Virus record (IMG/VR): IMGVR_UViG_3300042549_005931
Coordinates: 124,001 to 188,000 of that record
Source: a virus
Strand: one strand, 5' to 3'
Length of the DNA: 64,000 bases
How positions within the stretch are numbered: the first letter of the stretch is position 1; every line of letters starts with the position of its first letter. Position numbers and translations under genes: made by a program. This document shows, piece after piece, positions 1 to 8,000 of this stretch. Below the pieces are notes generated by a model, which worked only from the letters and a program-made list of their open reading frames with translations, searched no databases and had not been told where the DNA came from.

Positions 1-15
1 ATTTCTTTCTTCCAT
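1..15 (-). CDS. Start of a gene cut by the window edge
   Basis: On the minus strand an ATG at 15-13 opens a frame reading MEERN to the window edge. It lies 21 bases downstream of the preceding gene's stop codon in the same direction, with an A/T-rich leader like the other genes here. Only five codons are visible, so nothing can be said about function. It could also be a chance ATG. Confidence 0.35.
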
Positions 16-36
16 AATATTTTTTTAAAAAGTTAA

Positions 37-483
37 TTAAAGTTGGTAATTTAAATAAGTTGTTTCCAATTCTTCAGATGATAATATGTCAGTAAGGTTG
101 CCCAACATTCTCTTTAGTTTCGGACGAATATCCACGGTATATCTCACCTTTGGGTGAAAATAATGTGCCGGAAATATCCTTTCAATAAATACATCCTCAC
201 CCAACTTTATTTGTAGTAAAAATTGTTCTTTATCCTTATCAGAATTTTCTTCCACATAATCAGAGGACTGGAAAAAATTTTGATTTTCACACATGTAATC
301 GGAAGTTTTTATTTTCAAATCATTCGAAATTTCCTCACAAATATTTTTAACATAATCATAAAGGTCCAATGAACGACGTGATTTAGGGGTGTGTTCCATC
401 ACATTAAAAAAACGTTGACATACAATATTTTTTTCTAATGTTAAGATGAATTCGAATTTAGTAATTGATTGCTCGTTACTCAT
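37..483 (-). CDS. Conserved hypothetical protein downstream of RNase H
   Basis: A 148-aa soluble protein with no signal peptide or membrane segment. The N-terminal part (residues 8-27, FEFILTLEKNIVCQRFFNV) looks like a beta-hairpin and the rest is charged with many Glu/Lys. From memory, similar small proteins begin this way in cyanophage T4-like genomes, but no function is known to me. Its ATG overlaps the 3' end of the RNase H gene by 8 bases, so the two are probably translationally coupled and co-transcribed with the uvsX/gp32 replication block. A role in replication or recombination is inferred only from position. Confidence 0.75.
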   Translation of the reverse strand: MSNEQSITKFEFILTLEKNIVCQRFFNVMEHTPKSRRSLDLYDYVKNICEEISNDLKIKTSDYMCENQNFFQSSDYVEENSDKDKEQFLLQIKLGEDVFIERIFPAHYFHPKVRYTVDIRPKLKRMLGNLTDILSSEELETTYLNYQL

Positions 484-1495
484 AGTTTTTGATTTTAATA
501 ATTCTTTTATTTTTTTCTTTTCTTGTTAATCTTAGGAAAGGATTTAAGAATTTTGCAAATGCATCATCTGATTTTGGTAGGATATTATTAATCCCATCTT
601 CCGTCATTAATTTTATTGCGTTCTTATACGACCTTCCTTCAGAGTCAAGATTCTCCCCTATTAACTGGTTAATATTTTCCTTAGCATCTTCAGTTAGTAA
701 TGGTTCATCTAAATTAACGATTTTATTGTTAATTTCAAAAAACTCATCACCAAAAACACCATGTTTTGTTACACCGGTTAATAAATTTGTTATTAATTTA
801 TTATTTTTATCTTGTTCGAAGATAACATTACTTTTTTTAATAATATCATCTAAAGATAATTGTTTTGTTTGTACTTCAGGGAAGAGAGAAATCAATCTTT
901 TAATACCCATATTTTTAATACCTGAAATATTATCAGATGGGTCACCACATAATATCTTAATGATTTTTACATTTTCAATTAAGACATCTTCATGACTATA
1001 CTTAATAGTATCATTGACACTATAAAGTTTATGATGTGATGGATTATAAATTTTTGTGTTTTCGGAAACTAATTGAGTTAAGTCTCCATCTGAGGAATAG
1101 ACTATTTTCTTTTCCTCTGGTGAGTTCTTAGTGTAGTAAGCAATACAATCGTCAGTTTCACAGAATTCGTACTCTCCTTGACGAACAAATAACTCCTCAA
1201 GGTATTGTTTAACTCTATCTCTTTGATAATTGTATGAGTTTAATTCCTCATCACTACGAAGTCTGCTCTTTCTATTTTCTTTATAGAGATGATAAACTTT
1301 TCTTCGTGATGACGAACCTTCATGTCCATCCCAAAATACTACAATCTTGTCTAAGTGATATTCTTCGAAAGACCTTCTAAGGGTATTGAGGAAATGATAT
1401 ATTCCCCCAATATGATTTCCCCTATAAAAGAAGTTCTTACACCCGTAAAATCCGATTGTTAATAAATTGTCACCGTCGACAAGTAAAACGGACAT
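476..1495 (-). CDS. rnh: RNase H-like 5'-3' exonuclease (FEN family)
   Basis: A 339-aa flap/5'-exonuclease family protein, the counterpart of T4 RNase H (305 aa), which removes RNA primers from Okazaki fragments and trims nicked 5' ends. The N-terminus has the acidic nuclease motif LLVDGDN (residues 4-10). A second acidic motif, VVFWDGHEG, follows near residue 52, then CETDDCIAYY and VYSSDGDLTQ, which carry the clustered metal-binding aspartates. The helix-three-turn-helix motif GDPSDNISGIKNMG lies near residues 185-198 and binds duplex DNA. The start lies 23 bases after the uvsX stop, in the same transcription unit. The family assignment is firm; the Okazaki-fragment role is from family knowledge. 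Confidence 0.93.
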   Translation of the reverse strand: MSVLLVDGDNLLTIGFYGCKNFFYRGNHIGGIYHFLNTLRRSFEEYHLDKIVVFWDGHEGSSSRRKVYHLYKENRKSRLRSDEELNSYNYQRDRVKQYLEELFVRQGEYEFCETDDCIAYYTKNSPEEKKIVYSSDGDLTQLVSENTKIYNPSHHKLYSVNDTIKYSHEDVLIENVKIIKILCGDPSDNISGIKNMGIKRLISLFPEVQTKQLSLDDIIKKSNVIFEQDKNNKLITNLLTGVTKHGVFGDEFFEINNKIVNLDEPLLTEDAKENINQLIGENLDSEGRSYKNAIKLMTEDGINNILPKSDDAFAKFLNPFLRLTRKEKNKRIIKIKNYE

Positions 1496-1518
1496 TTGTT
1501 TTAATTTAAAATGTGAAA

Positions 1519-2559
1519 CTATTCTTCGTCTGAATCTGTGGCATCTAAAACATCTTCGAATTTGATGTCTTTTAAGTCAGATACTTTTTCACCAAACAAC
1601 TTGCTAATATAATCTAAATTATCTTTAACATATTGTTCACGGGAAATTTTTTCTTCAGCCGTTTCTTTTGCTCTCAAGAATCCATGTGGTGTTACCATAA
1701 TCTTACCATCAGCAAACGCAATACCATTAACGTGATTTTTCATTACGGAAATTTTACTTCTCGTAGCCACACTAATAGTTCTTTTGTTTTTTGTGATAGG
1801 TATTTTAGTTGTACCCGCATTCTTTTGATTACCAAATAAGAAAACCAATGTTGAGTTCAAATAAATTGCCTCACCACCTTTTGCTTTAATCTTTGGTTGT
1901 CCATAGATATTGTCCGGTAATTCAACCCAAGGTTGATTAACAATAATCAATGTATTTGTGTGTGGTTTCTCAGAACGACGAGAACCTGAAATACGTTGAT
2001 TGATACCCATACCAATTTTGTCAGCTAACGCCGCCGCATTGTGTTGTTTACCACCTTTACCTTCGTATGTCATCTTACAAGGTACTGAACCCACAGAATC
2101 CCAAAGGAATAACAAATCGTAAGGTATGTTACCTTTATCTTGAGCATCCATCAAATCGTTCATAAAGTCCGTAATTTGTTCGATGTAATCAAAATCGTTC
2201 TTGAAAATGTAAGGACCTGAATAAGTTACCTCACCAGTTGCCTCGTCAACTTCTTGTTCAACAGGGATACCCATAATCCTTGCGTGCTCAAAATCAAACT
2301 TTTGTTCTGTGATAATAAACACAGGTAACATTCCTTTTTTGACACCATCAGCCGCAGCACCTAATAGAGCCGTTGTCTTACCTGTATCTGAATGTCCTAA
2401 CAACATATTGATGTGACCAATTGCGGGACCAGGAATACCCGTTGCATCCAAGAAAGCATCACCTAAATCCAAGAACCTGTCGGCCTTGTAAGTAGTTTTA
2501 GTTGAGTATTTGTTTACAACACTCTCAATGCTTGAAAAATCTTGTTTTTTAATTCCCAT
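1519..2559 (-). CDS. uvsX: UvsX, RecA-like recombinase
   Basis: A 346-aa RecA/UvsX strand-exchange protein that would coat ssDNA and drive recombination-dependent replication and repair. Walker A is GHSDTGKTT at residues 55-63. The Walker B strand LLFLWDSVGSVP and the L2-like region with AKGGEAIYLNSTLVF follow in RecA order. The C-terminus is acidic (LDATDSDEE), as in T4 UvsX. It sits between gp32 and RNase H, its functional partners in T4, though the order differs from T4. A GC-rich hairpin (2578-2599) separates it from gp32 upstream, so it may be partly uncoupled from gp32 expression. Confidence 0.95.
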   Translation of the reverse strand: MGIKKQDFSSIESVVNKYSTKTTYKADRFLDLGDAFLDATGIPGPAIGHINMLLGHSDTGKTTALLGAAADGVKKGMLPVFIITEQKFDFEHARIMGIPVEQEVDEATGEVTYSGPYIFKNDFDYIEQITDFMNDLMDAQDKGNIPYDLLFLWDSVGSVPCKMTYEGKGGKQHNAAALADKIGMGINQRISGSRRSEKPHTNTLIIVNQPWVELPDNIYGQPKIKAKGGEAIYLNSTLVFLFGNQKNAGTTKIPITKNKRTISVATRSKISVMKNHVNGIAFADGKIMVTPHGFLRAKETAEEKISREQYVKDNLDYISKLFGEKVSDLKDIKFEDVLDATDSDEE

Positions 2560-2577
2560 ATATTTTGTTTTTAAAAT

Positions 2578-2599
2578 GGGGTGGATATTTCACCACCCC
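2578..2599 (-). terminator. Hairpin between gp32 and uvsX
   Basis: A perfect 7-bp stem (GGGGTGG/CCACCCC) with an 8-base loop lies in the 46-base gap between the gp32 stop and the uvsX start, followed on the minus strand by ATTTTAAAA. The T-tract is weak, so it may be a partial terminator or an mRNA-stabilising hairpin that gives more gp32 than UvsX. Confidence 0.6.
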
Positions 2600-2605
2600 G
2601 TGATA

Positions 2606-3478
2606 TTAGAACGGTAATTCTTCGTCGATATCGTCATCCGCTTGTGGGTCCTCAACTACAGGAGCCTTAGCCGGTGCTGACGGTGTTGAAGGAGCTTGTG
2701 GTGATTGACCCATTGTTTCTTCGCCCGATGAGTTAGAAACCCATTTGCTCAAGTTAGAATCCCAACGTGGAACTTCACCATTTGCAACCATCTCTAAGTA
2801 ATCTTCACCTTTCTTAGAATAAACATCTGACCAAGTTAATTCGTCATTTGACCACGTACTACCGATGTTTTCATCTGTATGTAAAGGTCCCTTGTCTTCA
2901 GGAATTACTGAATTGATTGTTGTATACTCTTTACCGTTACCTGACTTAGCCAATGTTAACGATAAGATTAAATCACGACCATCAGCAACATTTGTGATGT
3001 CACCTTTATTACGGAAGATAGGGATAATTTTATCCAAGATACCATCTCCTTTTGCGTTGTGTTTAAATCTCCAAAACTTAACACCATCATTTTCGTTATC
3101 ACGGTCGATAACTTTCACAATATAAAATTTACGAGAACGATATTGACGAGCTAACTCACGGTCAGACTCAACACCTGTCATCATTAATTCATCATGAATC
3201 TCGTTTAATGGTGAACGTTTTCCTTCTTGTTTAGGGTCATATAATTTTACCCATTTTCCATCCACTTGAACTTCGTGGAAATATACCTCAACAAATGGTG
3301 AAGAACCATCTTTTGTTGGTAGAATACGAATACGTTTTTCCTCACCTTTAGAACCTTTTGGTAATACGGTAGTGAAATACTTCTTCATGCGGTCCTCAGA
3401 GGACACTCGATTTGCGTTGCCACTTGTGGCGTTCTTGTTTTTTTCGTACTGAGCCAGTACTGCATCAAATGTAGACAT
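2606..3478 (-). CDS. 32: gp32-type single-stranded DNA-binding protein with an SSB-like C-terminal tip
   Basis: A 290-aa protein matching the T4 gp32 plan: a basic N-terminal cooperativity region (residues 1-40), an OB-fold core (about 40-225, including RIRILPTKDGSSPFVEVYFHE and RKFYIVKVIDRDN), a Pro/Ala-rich linker (about 250-275) and an acidic tail. It would coat ssDNA at the fork and organise UvsX and polymerase. Two points differ from T4. There is no cysteine at all, so the structural zinc site of T4 gp32 is absent. The tail ends DDDIDEELPF, very like the DDDIPF tip of bacterial SSB. A host-type promoter box TATATTTG and a terminator lie just upstream, so it heads its own transcript. Confidence 0.9.
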   Translation of the reverse strand: MSTFDAVLAQYEKNKNATSGNANRVSSEDRMKKYFTTVLPKGSKGEEKRIRILPTKDGSSPFVEVYFHEVQVDGKWVKLYDPKQEGKRSPLNEIHDELMMTGVESDRELARQYRSRKFYIVKVIDRDNENDGVKFWRFKHNAKGDGILDKIIPIFRNKGDITNVADGRDLILSLTLAKSGNGKEYTTINSVIPEDKGPLHTDENIGSTWSNDELTWSDVYSKKGEDYLEMVANGEVPRWDSNLSKWVSNSSGEETMGQSPQAPSTPSAPAKAPVVEDPQADDDIDEELPF

Positions 3479-3504
3479 AATTATATATGTTTTTAGTTAT
3501 GGAA

Positions 3505-3512
3505 CAAATATA
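3505..3512 (-). promoter_or_regulatory. Host-type -7 box upstream of gp32
   Basis: TATATTTG on the minus strand matches the Bacteroidota sigma-ABfr -7 consensus TAnnTTTG and lies 26 bases before the gp32 ATG. No clear TTTG -33 box is seen 19-21 bases upstream, where the U-tract of the preceding terminator lies. Confidence 0.55.
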
Positions 3513-3515
3513 CAT

Positions 3516-3544
3516 AAAAAAAACCGCATTACGAAATACGGTTT
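3516..3544 (-). terminator. Rho-independent terminator ending the tail block
   Basis: On the minus strand a 10-bp stem (AAACCGTATT / AATGCGGTTT, one G-U pair) with loop TCGT is followed by a run of T. It lies 30 bases after the stop of the 75-aa gene and just before the gp32 promoter, so it insulates replication genes from late tail transcription. Confidence 0.85.
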
Positions 3545-3573
3545 AGTTATTAACATTAATTTTTTTAATAAAA

Positions 3574-3801
3574 TTACCAATTAATAGTATATTTTGGGTA
3601 CGTCCCCATGGTGTCAAAAGATTCAGTAACCGTATAACCATACTGTTTAAGTATGGTTATCATAGCGGAATTAATTTTTCCTCCATCTACTATTATTGTA
3701 TATAAACCCTGAGCGGTTGCTCCGGTTACTAAACTATCAATATATGATAGTGAACTTGTTGCCGTATTTGATGCAATTCTTGCTGCTGAACCTGATATCA
3801 T
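3574..3801 (-). CDS. Small virion-associated module protein
   Basis: A 75-aa protein. The C-terminal part (about residues 30-75, with GLYTIIVDGGKIN, LKQYGYTV and a final YTINW) resembles a short alpha/beta module that I remember recurring in phage structural proteins, where it ends in IxW. The N-terminal 30 residues are Ala/Ser-rich. It is the last gene of the tail block before a terminator. A structural or fibre-associated role is inferred from that position and the remembered module; no enzyme motif is present. Confidence 0.6.
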   Translation of the reverse strand: MISGSAARIASNTATSSLSYIDSLVTGATAQGLYTIIVDGGKINSAMITILKQYGYTVTESFDTMGTYPKYTINW

Positions 3802-3819
3802 TTTATTTTATTTTTTTTC

Positions 3820-4200
3820 TTATTTGTTTAATGTAAGTAAATATTTTAATTTTTGGAATAAACCAAGCATTTCATCTCGTAAATTTAAAAGATTTGTATC
3901 TTTTTCATCGATACTGTCAGTCCATTGAACAAAAGATTTACACACGGTTTCTATCATTTCTTCAGGTTTTACATCTCCAATATTTACTAATTCAATTGTA
4001 TTTGTTTCATCATCTAACTGAAATCTACCGTATTGGCCCATTGATTGTTCAACAAATTCATCCATCAAATCTTCCAACGCATCTCTTGTTTTAGCAAACG
4101 CTTTGTGTCTTGCTAAACCTTTAGTTTGCCAATGAAATATTTTCAATTGACTGTGTAATCCTATAAGGAAATTTACATTAGAACTTAAATTCATTTTCAT
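3820..4200 (-). CDS. Dps/ferritin-like helical protein
   Basis: A 126-aa all-helical protein. Residues 22-51 read like the first Dps helices: H23-W24, K27, H32, D47 and E51. Dps uses HW...H...D...E in its ferroxidase centre, with 15 residues between the second His and Asp and four between Asp and Glu. The same spacings occur here, with a three-residue shorter first interval and no counterpart of the extra Asp. It overlaps the start of the 218-aa gene's 3' end by 23 bases and lies among tail genes, so it may be a virion protein using a ferritin-like bundle. Iron binding is not shown. Confidence 0.6.
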   Translation of the reverse strand: MKMNLSSNVNFLIGLHSQLKIFHWQTKGLARHKAFAKTRDALEDLMDEFVEQSMGQYGRFQLDDETNTIELVNIGDVKPEEMIETVCKSFVQWTDSIDEKDTNLLNLRDEMLGLFQKLKYLLTLNK

Positions 4201-4834
4201 TTTCTTCTCCCGTATCGTTAAATGTATCTCTTAATGTTTCTGGTGTAAAATCATTTACATCATCTTTTGTTAAAATGTATTCGTTTTTACCACTTGCTCT
4301 CATTTCTTCTTGTTTTTGTGAAAAGAAATCAGTTGGTTTTTGATTAAATGGATATGAATCTAATGAACGCATTTCCAATTTTTCTTGTGGTGTTTCAGGT
4401 TTCATTTGTTTTACCTCAGCACCTAATTGCTCAATCTTTTGAACTAAAGTATCCATCTCAGATAATTTGGATGCCAAGTCATCAAGTTTAGTAAATACAT
4501 CGTCCATTTTACCGATAACAGTTGAATTGTCGTTTTGTGTTCCCTCAATGTCTTTCTTAAGACTCTTAGTCATATTAACTAAGTCTGTAATATCGATTTC
4601 TTCTGTATCACCCATTGCCGGGTCTGCAGGTACGTCCATTGGTGCAGGTGCTTCACCACCTAATGCCGGGTCCGCAGGTGCTCCACCCAATGCTGGGTCA
4701 ACAGGTGCTGCCGCAGCATCTAATGCCGGGTCTGCCGGTGGTAGTGGTGCTTCTTGTTCCACTATCATTTTCTTAGCGTATTTGTTAATCGCATTATAAC
4801 GATTTAGTTCTTCTTGTAGTTTGTTTTCTAACAT
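4178..4834 (-). CDS. Pro/Ala-rich virion protein with helical N-terminal leader
   Basis: A 218-aa protein. Residues 1-27 form a charged amphipathic helix ending in MIVEQ, similar to leaders on other proteins here (at 33265, 35198 and 48410). Residues 28-75 are a low-complexity segment with repeated PADPAL and DPALGG units. Residues 80-145 are heptad-like (QNDNSTVIGKMDDVFTKLDD, LVQKIEQLGAEV), a probable coiled coil. It overlaps the Dps-like gene downstream. It is probably a head- or tail-associated structural protein; no function is recognised. Confidence 0.7.
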   Translation of the reverse strand: MLENKLQEELNRYNAINKYAKKMIVEQEAPLPPADPALDAAAAPVDPALGGAPADPALGGEAPAPMDVPADPAMGDTEEIDITDLVNMTKSLKKDIEGTQNDNSTVIGKMDDVFTKLDDLASKLSEMDTLVQKIEQLGAEVKQMKPETPQEKLEMRSLDSYPFNQKPTDFFSQKQEEMRASGKNEYILTKDDVNDFTPETLRDTFNDTGEENENEFKF

Positions 4835-4837
4835 GGC

Positions 4838-5041
4838 TTAATCTTGTAATAATTGTCTACCGTCGTTGGTAATATATTTTTTATTTATTCTTTCGACTAT
4901 TCCGTCTTTTTCTCTGATAGTATAACATTCTCCTGTTACCATATCACACTCTTCTCTTTCCATTCCATCGTTAGATGTGTTTCTAACTTGTTTTGGAGTT
5001 AAGAATTGGTCCATTGCGTTGTTAATTCTTGAATTATTCAT
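4838..5041 (-). CDS. Small conserved phage protein
   Basis: A 67-aa protein with the motif ECDMVTGECYTIREKDGIVE, where two cysteines flank a turn, and a C-terminus ending DGRQLLQD. It has no membrane segment. It follows the giant baseplate gene by about 40 bases and precedes the 218-aa gene by three bases, so it belongs to the same late operon. An exact TATTTATA octamer lies 11 bases before its ATG. I do not recognise a function. Confidence 0.65.
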   Translation of the reverse strand: MNNSRINNAMDQFLTPKQVRNTSNDGMEREECDMVTGECYTIREKDGIVERINKKYITNDGRQLLQD

Positions 5042-5052
5042 AACATTTTTAT

Positions 5053-5060
5053 TATAAATA
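5053..5060 (-). promoter_or_regulatory. TATTTATA late-promoter candidate (67-aa gene)
   Basis: Minus-strand TATTTATA, 11 bases before the ATG at 5041, in the context GATATTTATAAT shared with the sheath and DNRLRE-like genes. Confidence 0.5.
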
Positions 5061-5081
5061 TCTGTAATTAGTTAATATTCA

Positions 5082-8000
5082 CTATTCCATTTGAAAATAA
5101 ACCACATCTCCATCACCAACATCTAATTTCTTTGCCAATTGGTTAGATATTGCAACACCGTAACCCGTAATATTTGGTCCAATATTGATAGGTCCACTTA
5201 CTTGTGCCGGTGTAATGACGTTTTGATTACCAATTGCCGGTATATTAACTTTCTTTTCCAAATTTTTCGGATTAAAGAACGTAATGTTAGATGAAAGTAT
5301 ATGATTACCTGCCGGAGTATATTGAATATTAGGTAAATCAAATCTTAATGAATAATAATATGCGTTTGGTACAACTTTTTTTACTTCACGCCAAACAATA
5401 GCATTACCCGTATCACCAGTTACTACAATGTTTTTCGTGTAACTATAGATGTTCATTTTATCTTCAGATTCGATTTTGTATTTATCATCATTCATTTTAA
5501 CAGCAATGGCTCTAAAATATTCAACACCATTAAGTGTAACCTTCTGTATGTATTTCTCACCATTATATCCGTTGAATCTAACACCATATTGATTAACACC
5601 AGCCTCATTTACCAACTGTTCTCCATTAATAATATTCTTGGAATCTCCCTTATCAATTGTTAAATTACCTTGAGGTGTATTAATAGTTGTTTCATTGGCT
5701 TTCGGTCCTTTAATCATATTATCAGCCTCATTTTGTCTCGCCTGTGCCCTTTCTGTGATTTTATCAAATAATACACGGTAACTTGCCATGAACGAATCTT
5801 TTGGATTTGGTAATGATGCATAAGGTATTCTTGTACCCTTAAATGAGGTAGATATGATGTTACTTTTATTAATATTGTGTGTTACCTCAGTAATCCAATA
5901 TGTACCCCTAAACATTGGTACATTTTTTAAATAAAAATACATTGTAGGTTGTATCATCACATTACCTAAACAAGTAACGTCACATGTATATGATACACTT
6001 CTATAGATATCAAATAAACTTGTATCTATTTGTTGTGCGCCGGCACCATTTTCTGAACGACCTAAATTTTCAAGTACCGCAAATGATTCTGTGGTATTTT
6101 TTACTGAGGACTGGTCTAAGCTTACACTTTTAAAAATATTTTGATTTTGGTCACCCACACTAACTTCAAAAGCAACAACCTTATTTGATTTGGTCATATC
6201 ACTATTACTAAAAATACCCGGTATCGTTACAATTAATGGATTGTTATTAGCATCACCAATATCAAAACTATCATCACGGAATAAGTTTTTATCACTTATA
6301 TCTCTCATTTCAAGATGTTTAGATGTTGGACCAGAATATTGTACAACCATTTTAGGTGATGACTCCTCGTAATCAACATCTAAGAATGTACCAAATAAAT
6401 TATTGGCAGTCTTTTTAGAAGCATTTACCTTGCCTTTACTTTGATAGTTATTTCCGTAGAAATTAACATATGCCGGCATAGCCCTCATGTCAAATCCGGT
6501 ATCTTGAATTAACATTGATATTACACCATATAAGTTTTGTTTACTGTTGTTGACGTTTTCTAATGTCAATAATTTATCTAATGAAAGATATGCTTGATTA
6601 CCAATATATTTGTTAGCCTTATCTAAGAACATAAATTCTTCAATTAGTAATCTTTGTCCTAATGAATTACCGGCAACCCATTTATCATTAAATGATTTAA
6701 AGAAATTATATAATTCAAGTTTTAACGTTGTTTCATTATAACCCCTATCATATGTTAATGTCTGTGTGAATGTTTTTGGTTTTAACGTACCGAGTTTTGC
6801 GGTTAATGTAGCTAAAAACAATTCGTGTCTAACACTAGCACCATTTATGTCGGTTGTACTTGTGAAAACATTATCTCTAATATATTTTTGAAATTCTGAT
6901 TTGGTTAATGTGTTACCCATTTTAGCGTATCCCGCAAATATGTGAATCAATGTTCTAAATGTTAATATATTTTCCTCATTTAACTCAACGTCATTTGTAA
7001 TAAAGAATTCTTTATAGTAATCATCGTTTAAATCGGGATTACCACCAACATATAATTTTAATAGTTTTTGATTTTCGGTAGTATATTGAGACTCATTATA
7101 AGGATTAACCTTAAATGTTGTATTGTTATTCAACGCACTTAATCCCGACCAAGCGTATAAATCAATTTCTTTTGGGTTACCAATTGTAATCTTTAATAGA
7201 TTATTATCATTGATTATTTCTTGAGTTATTGTTTTTAATTTTTCAACTTGCTTTGTCTTTAATAATTTAATATATGTGTCATAGTTTGCGGTATCTGAAA
7301 TAACGACAGGGATAGTAGTCATTTCTTTTAATAAGGAAATGAAATTGTCATGTTTTATATTACTATAAACCTTTAATGGAATTTGTTCACCACTTTTATC
7401 TGATGCAAAGTCTAAAAATAACTTTTCAAACTCATCTAATATATTTGGATTAAATGTCGCAATAAGGTCATAGATTTCTCTATTAATATTAGTTATTAAA
7501 TATTGATTATCTAAGTTTCTGTTTGTTGGGTTGTATGATAAATTATATTCTTGAAAATTTGGGAATGGTAATGAATCATAGTCATCATTTAACTGAGTAT
7601 CTTCCCAAATAATACGGAAATTACTTTGTCTTGCCGACGCTACACTATTGTTTTTTAAATTAGTGGCACTATTAAAACCGTCACTAGGTAATAATGTGGT
7701 AAATTCATCAGTTAATTTTAAATCTTTATTATTTACAAATGCAGTCCAATATCTATTATTATTTACCACCTTTGACCTATAATATAATCCACCAAGTGTT
7801 GTTCCACTAGTGAATCCGGTGAGGGTATCATTGAATGTGTCATATCCGTTTATTATTTTATTATAAACAGATTGATAGTAAGGATGAAACCCACAATCAA
7901 AAGTTCCATTATAATTTATGTATTTTGTTGATAAATTATTATAATCATATGTTGGATATGTATTATCTGCCCCATTTTTATCATAATAACTTAGACCATT

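Noticed and set aside
489-995. Long plus-strand frames opposite RNase H, gp32, capsid, scaffold, baseplate and head genes
   Set aside because: They lie antisense to genes with clear family motifs, have Leu/Ser/Ile-biased translations and no promoter or coupling; they are shadows of the real genes.
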